Source: an uncultured Lachnospira sp.
GTDB taxonomy: Bacteria > Bacillota > Clostridia > Lachnospirales > Lachnospiraceae
NCBI GenBank assembly: GCA_946186125.1
Contig: CAMHLZ010000013.1
Coordinates: 1-64,000 of the forward strand
DNA length: 64,000 bases
Direction: 5' to 3'
Position numbers and translations under genes: made by a program. The first letter of the stretch is position 1. Each line of letters opens with the position of its first letter. This document shows positions 63,265-64,000 of this stretch, in pieces. The notes beneath the pieces are model-generated. The model searched no databases. It worked only from the letters and a program-made list of their open reading frames with translations, and was not told the DNA's origin.

Positions 63265-64000
63265 AGAATTTGACGTAGATAATCACACATATGTAATGGG
63301 AATTTTAAATGTTACACCGGACTCTTTTTCGGACGGAGGAAAGTATAATAATTTATCTGCGGCTCAGAGACATGTTGAAGAGATGATAAAGAATGGAGTT
63401 GATATCATAGATGTTGGTGGAGAATCTACAAGACCGGGATATACATTGATTTCTGACGAGGATGAGATAAAAAGGGTTGTACCCGTTATTGAAATGATAA
63501 AAAAGAATTACGATACACCTATATCTGTAGATACATACAAATCAAATGTTGCAAAGGCTGCATTAGATGCAGGAGCAGATTTGATTAATGATATATGGGG
63601 ATTTAAGTATGATTCTCATATGGCAGAAACAGTAGCTGAGTATAATGCGGTATGTTGTCTTATGCATAATAGAAATATTGAGAAAAATCCATATAATAAT
63701 ATTCTGGATGACATAATGCAGGATATGAAAGGATGTATTAATATAGCAAAAAAAGCGGGCATAAGTGACGAGAAGATAATACTTGATCCGGGTATAGGAT
63801 TTGCTAAAACATGTGATGAGAATCTGTTGGTAATGAATAATCTTGAGAAGATGAATGACCTCGGGTATCCGGTATTGCTTGGAACTTCGAGAAAATCGAT
63901 GATAGGCATAACACTTGATTTGCCAGTGGATGAAAGAGTAGAAGGAACCATAGCCACAACAGTAATCGGAGTTATGAAAAAAATGGCGTTTGTAAGAGTA
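63248..64000 (+). CDS. folP: Dihydropteroate synthase, 3' end beyond the window
   Basis: Condenses hydroxymethyl-dihydropterin pyrophosphate with p-aminobenzoate; the target of sulfonamides. The visible 251 codons have VMGILNVTPDSFSDGG, IIDVGGESTRPGYTLIS, PISVDTYKSNVAKAALDAGA, LINDIWGF, IILDPGIGFAKT, and VLLGTSRKSMIG, so all three pterin/pABA motifs are present. The gene is cut by the window edge, with perhaps 15-25 residues missing. ATG 63248 overlaps folC by 17 bases. FolB and FolK, which act just before it, are in the separate folBK gene at 13266-14075. Confidence 0.95.
   Translation, partial: MRIGNKEFDVDNHTYVMGILNVTPDSFSDGGKYNNLSAAQRHVEEMIKNGVDIIDVGGESTRPGYTLISDEDEIKRVVPVIEMIKKNYDTPISVDTYKSNVAKAALDAGADLINDIWGFKYDSHMAETVAEYNAVCCLMHNRNIEKNPYNNILDDIMQDMKGCINIAKKAGISDEKIILDPGIGFAKTCDENLLVMNNLEKMNDLGYPVLLGTSRKSMIGITLDLPVDERVEGTIATTVIGVMKKMAFVRV

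Noticed and set aside
1..64000. CRISPR arrays, prophage or transposon genes
   Set aside because: No regularly spaced repeat array, cas, integrase, transposase or phage structural gene was seen; the tandem repeats found are inside coding regions.

Overview
The window is AT-rich, densely coded DNA from an anaerobic Firmicute, most likely a Lachnospiraceae-type Clostridium relative. The evidence is indirect: strong AAGGAGG ribosome sites, a threonine T-box, a bifunctional chorismate mutase-prephenate dehydratase, HemZ, large BspA-type leucine-rich and Ig-like (Big_2) surface proteins, and DUF6273 and LytTR-DUF3021 genes. The species cannot be named from the sequence alone.

Layout. 1-1250: 3' part of a secreted six-hairpin glycosidase-like protein. 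1260-9002: an exopolysaccharide operon with its own promoter and terminator (membrane protein, processive GT2 synthase, bactofilin/leucine-rich hybrid, MBOAT O-acyltransferase, DHHW acetylation partner, UDP-GlcNAc 2-epimerase); the gene set suggests an O-acetylated, possibly ManNAc-containing polymer. 9003-13262: a 1371-residue Ig-like surface protein. 13266-14075 (minus): a FolB-FolK fusion, divergent from pheA-ppx-ppk-ydcF (14203-19756). 19844-21811: a Cthe_2159-like lipoprotein. 21827-24085: T-box and thrS.

24086-31625 is an accessory segment bounded by two 130-bp copies of one structured repeat in opposite orientation (8 mismatches by eye). It holds a leucine-rich surface protein, a DUF6273 protein, an MqsR-like toxin with an MqsA-Panacea antitoxin, and a GntR/ABC transporter operon with its operator. 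31434-40578: a seven-gene housekeeping operon (rel, MBL hydrolase, hemZ, HD-GYP, aspS, hflX, thyA) whose leader contains the second repeat copy. 40579-47306: cell-envelope genes (SpoIID-like/peptidoglycan-binding protein, 1368-residue leucine-rich/Ig-like protein, coiled-coil SleB hydrolase). 47336-51701: carAB. 51753-56164: a decayed stretch with a remnant ORF, LytTR-DUF3021, a broken leucine-rich/Big_2 gene, a chemoreceptor with an in-frame stop, tRNA-Tyr, tRNA-Leu and a minus-strand remnant. 56441-64000: GNAT acetyltransferase, histidine phosphatase, a type IIA topoisomerase pair that looks more like ParE/ParC than gyrase, then folC and folP, the latter running off the window.

No CRISPR array, rRNA, transposase or phage gene was seen. 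Promoter calls rest on hexamers and 16-18 bp spacing only. Percent identity, homology and fold statements come from reading and were not computed.
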